Below, one piece after another: positions 63,944 to 64,000 of a stretch of DNA of 64,000 nucleotides. The position numbers were made by a program, and so were the translations under genes. Origin of the DNA: Symsagittifera roscoffensis (Eukaryota > Xenacoelomorpha > Acoela > Convolutidae); NCBI RefSeq assembly GCF_963678635.1, contig NC_087066.1, positions 23,217,996 through 23,281,995 on the forward strand, written 5' to 3'. Each line of letters starts with the position of its first letter. The first letter of the stretch is position 1. The notes beneath the pieces were generated by a model. It saw only the letters and a program-made list of their open reading frames with translations, was not told the DNA's origin and searched no databases.

Positions 63944-64000
63944 ACAAAAACAACAAGACAATCAGAATAAACCTCAAAAGCATAAAGAACCAAATAAATC

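Overview
This is an AT-rich (roughly two-thirds A+T by eye), intron-bearing, repeat-laden piece of an invertebrate animal nuclear genome. The evidence is GT-AG introns with matching phases, a spalt-like (SALL) zinc-finger gene, an SLC18B1-like transporter, an LTR-retrotransposon gag and many non-autonomous DNA transposons. The phylum cannot be settled from the sequence. A run of exactly 200 N (21,342-21,541) is a scaffold join, so the two sides may not be truly adjacent.

Layout. 1-15 kb holds a spalt-like gene on the minus strand. Four phase-matched exons (13,913-14,132; 3,616-4,208; 2,910-3,485; 2,388-2,540) give an acidic N-terminal part, a Gln-rich region and the classic pair of C2H2 fingers; the gene runs off the left edge. 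Its 9.7-kb intron carries exon-like plus-strand segments that may belong to a nested gene. 19.2-21.3 kb has a repeat array and a coding-like patch with broken frames. 21.5-34 kb is mostly repeats with two orphan minus-strand exon candidates. 34.9-37.7 kb has coding-like exons followed by an intact single-exon 604-aa BT1-family (folate/biopterin-type) transporter. 42.1-44.8 kb probably holds an unrecognised small secreted protein gene in three exons. 46.5-48.5 kb has a near-identical 342-bp tandem duplication and coding-like minus-strand sequence. 49.9-55.2 kb is a three-exon SLC18B1-like MFS transporter, tail-to-tail with a 190-aa single-pass membrane protein ORF at 55.4-56.0 kb. 59.4-64 kb is the 5' part of a decayed LTR retrotransposon with a gag that has two in-frame stops and a split zinc knuckle.

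Repeats explain much of the rest. Family A is hAT-like MITEs (CAGGGGCGG ends, 8-bp target duplications). Families B and C have different bodies but one terminal plan: AACAAG, a short spacer, a 6-bp-stem hairpin, then TGTTCCGAC, with the inverted GTCGGAACA at the other end. That plan resembles non-autonomous Helentrons. Family D has long terminal inverted repeats built of a 15-bp unit. They nest in each other and load intron 1 of the SLC18B1-like gene. No operons, CRISPR arrays, rRNA or convincing tRNA genes were seen.
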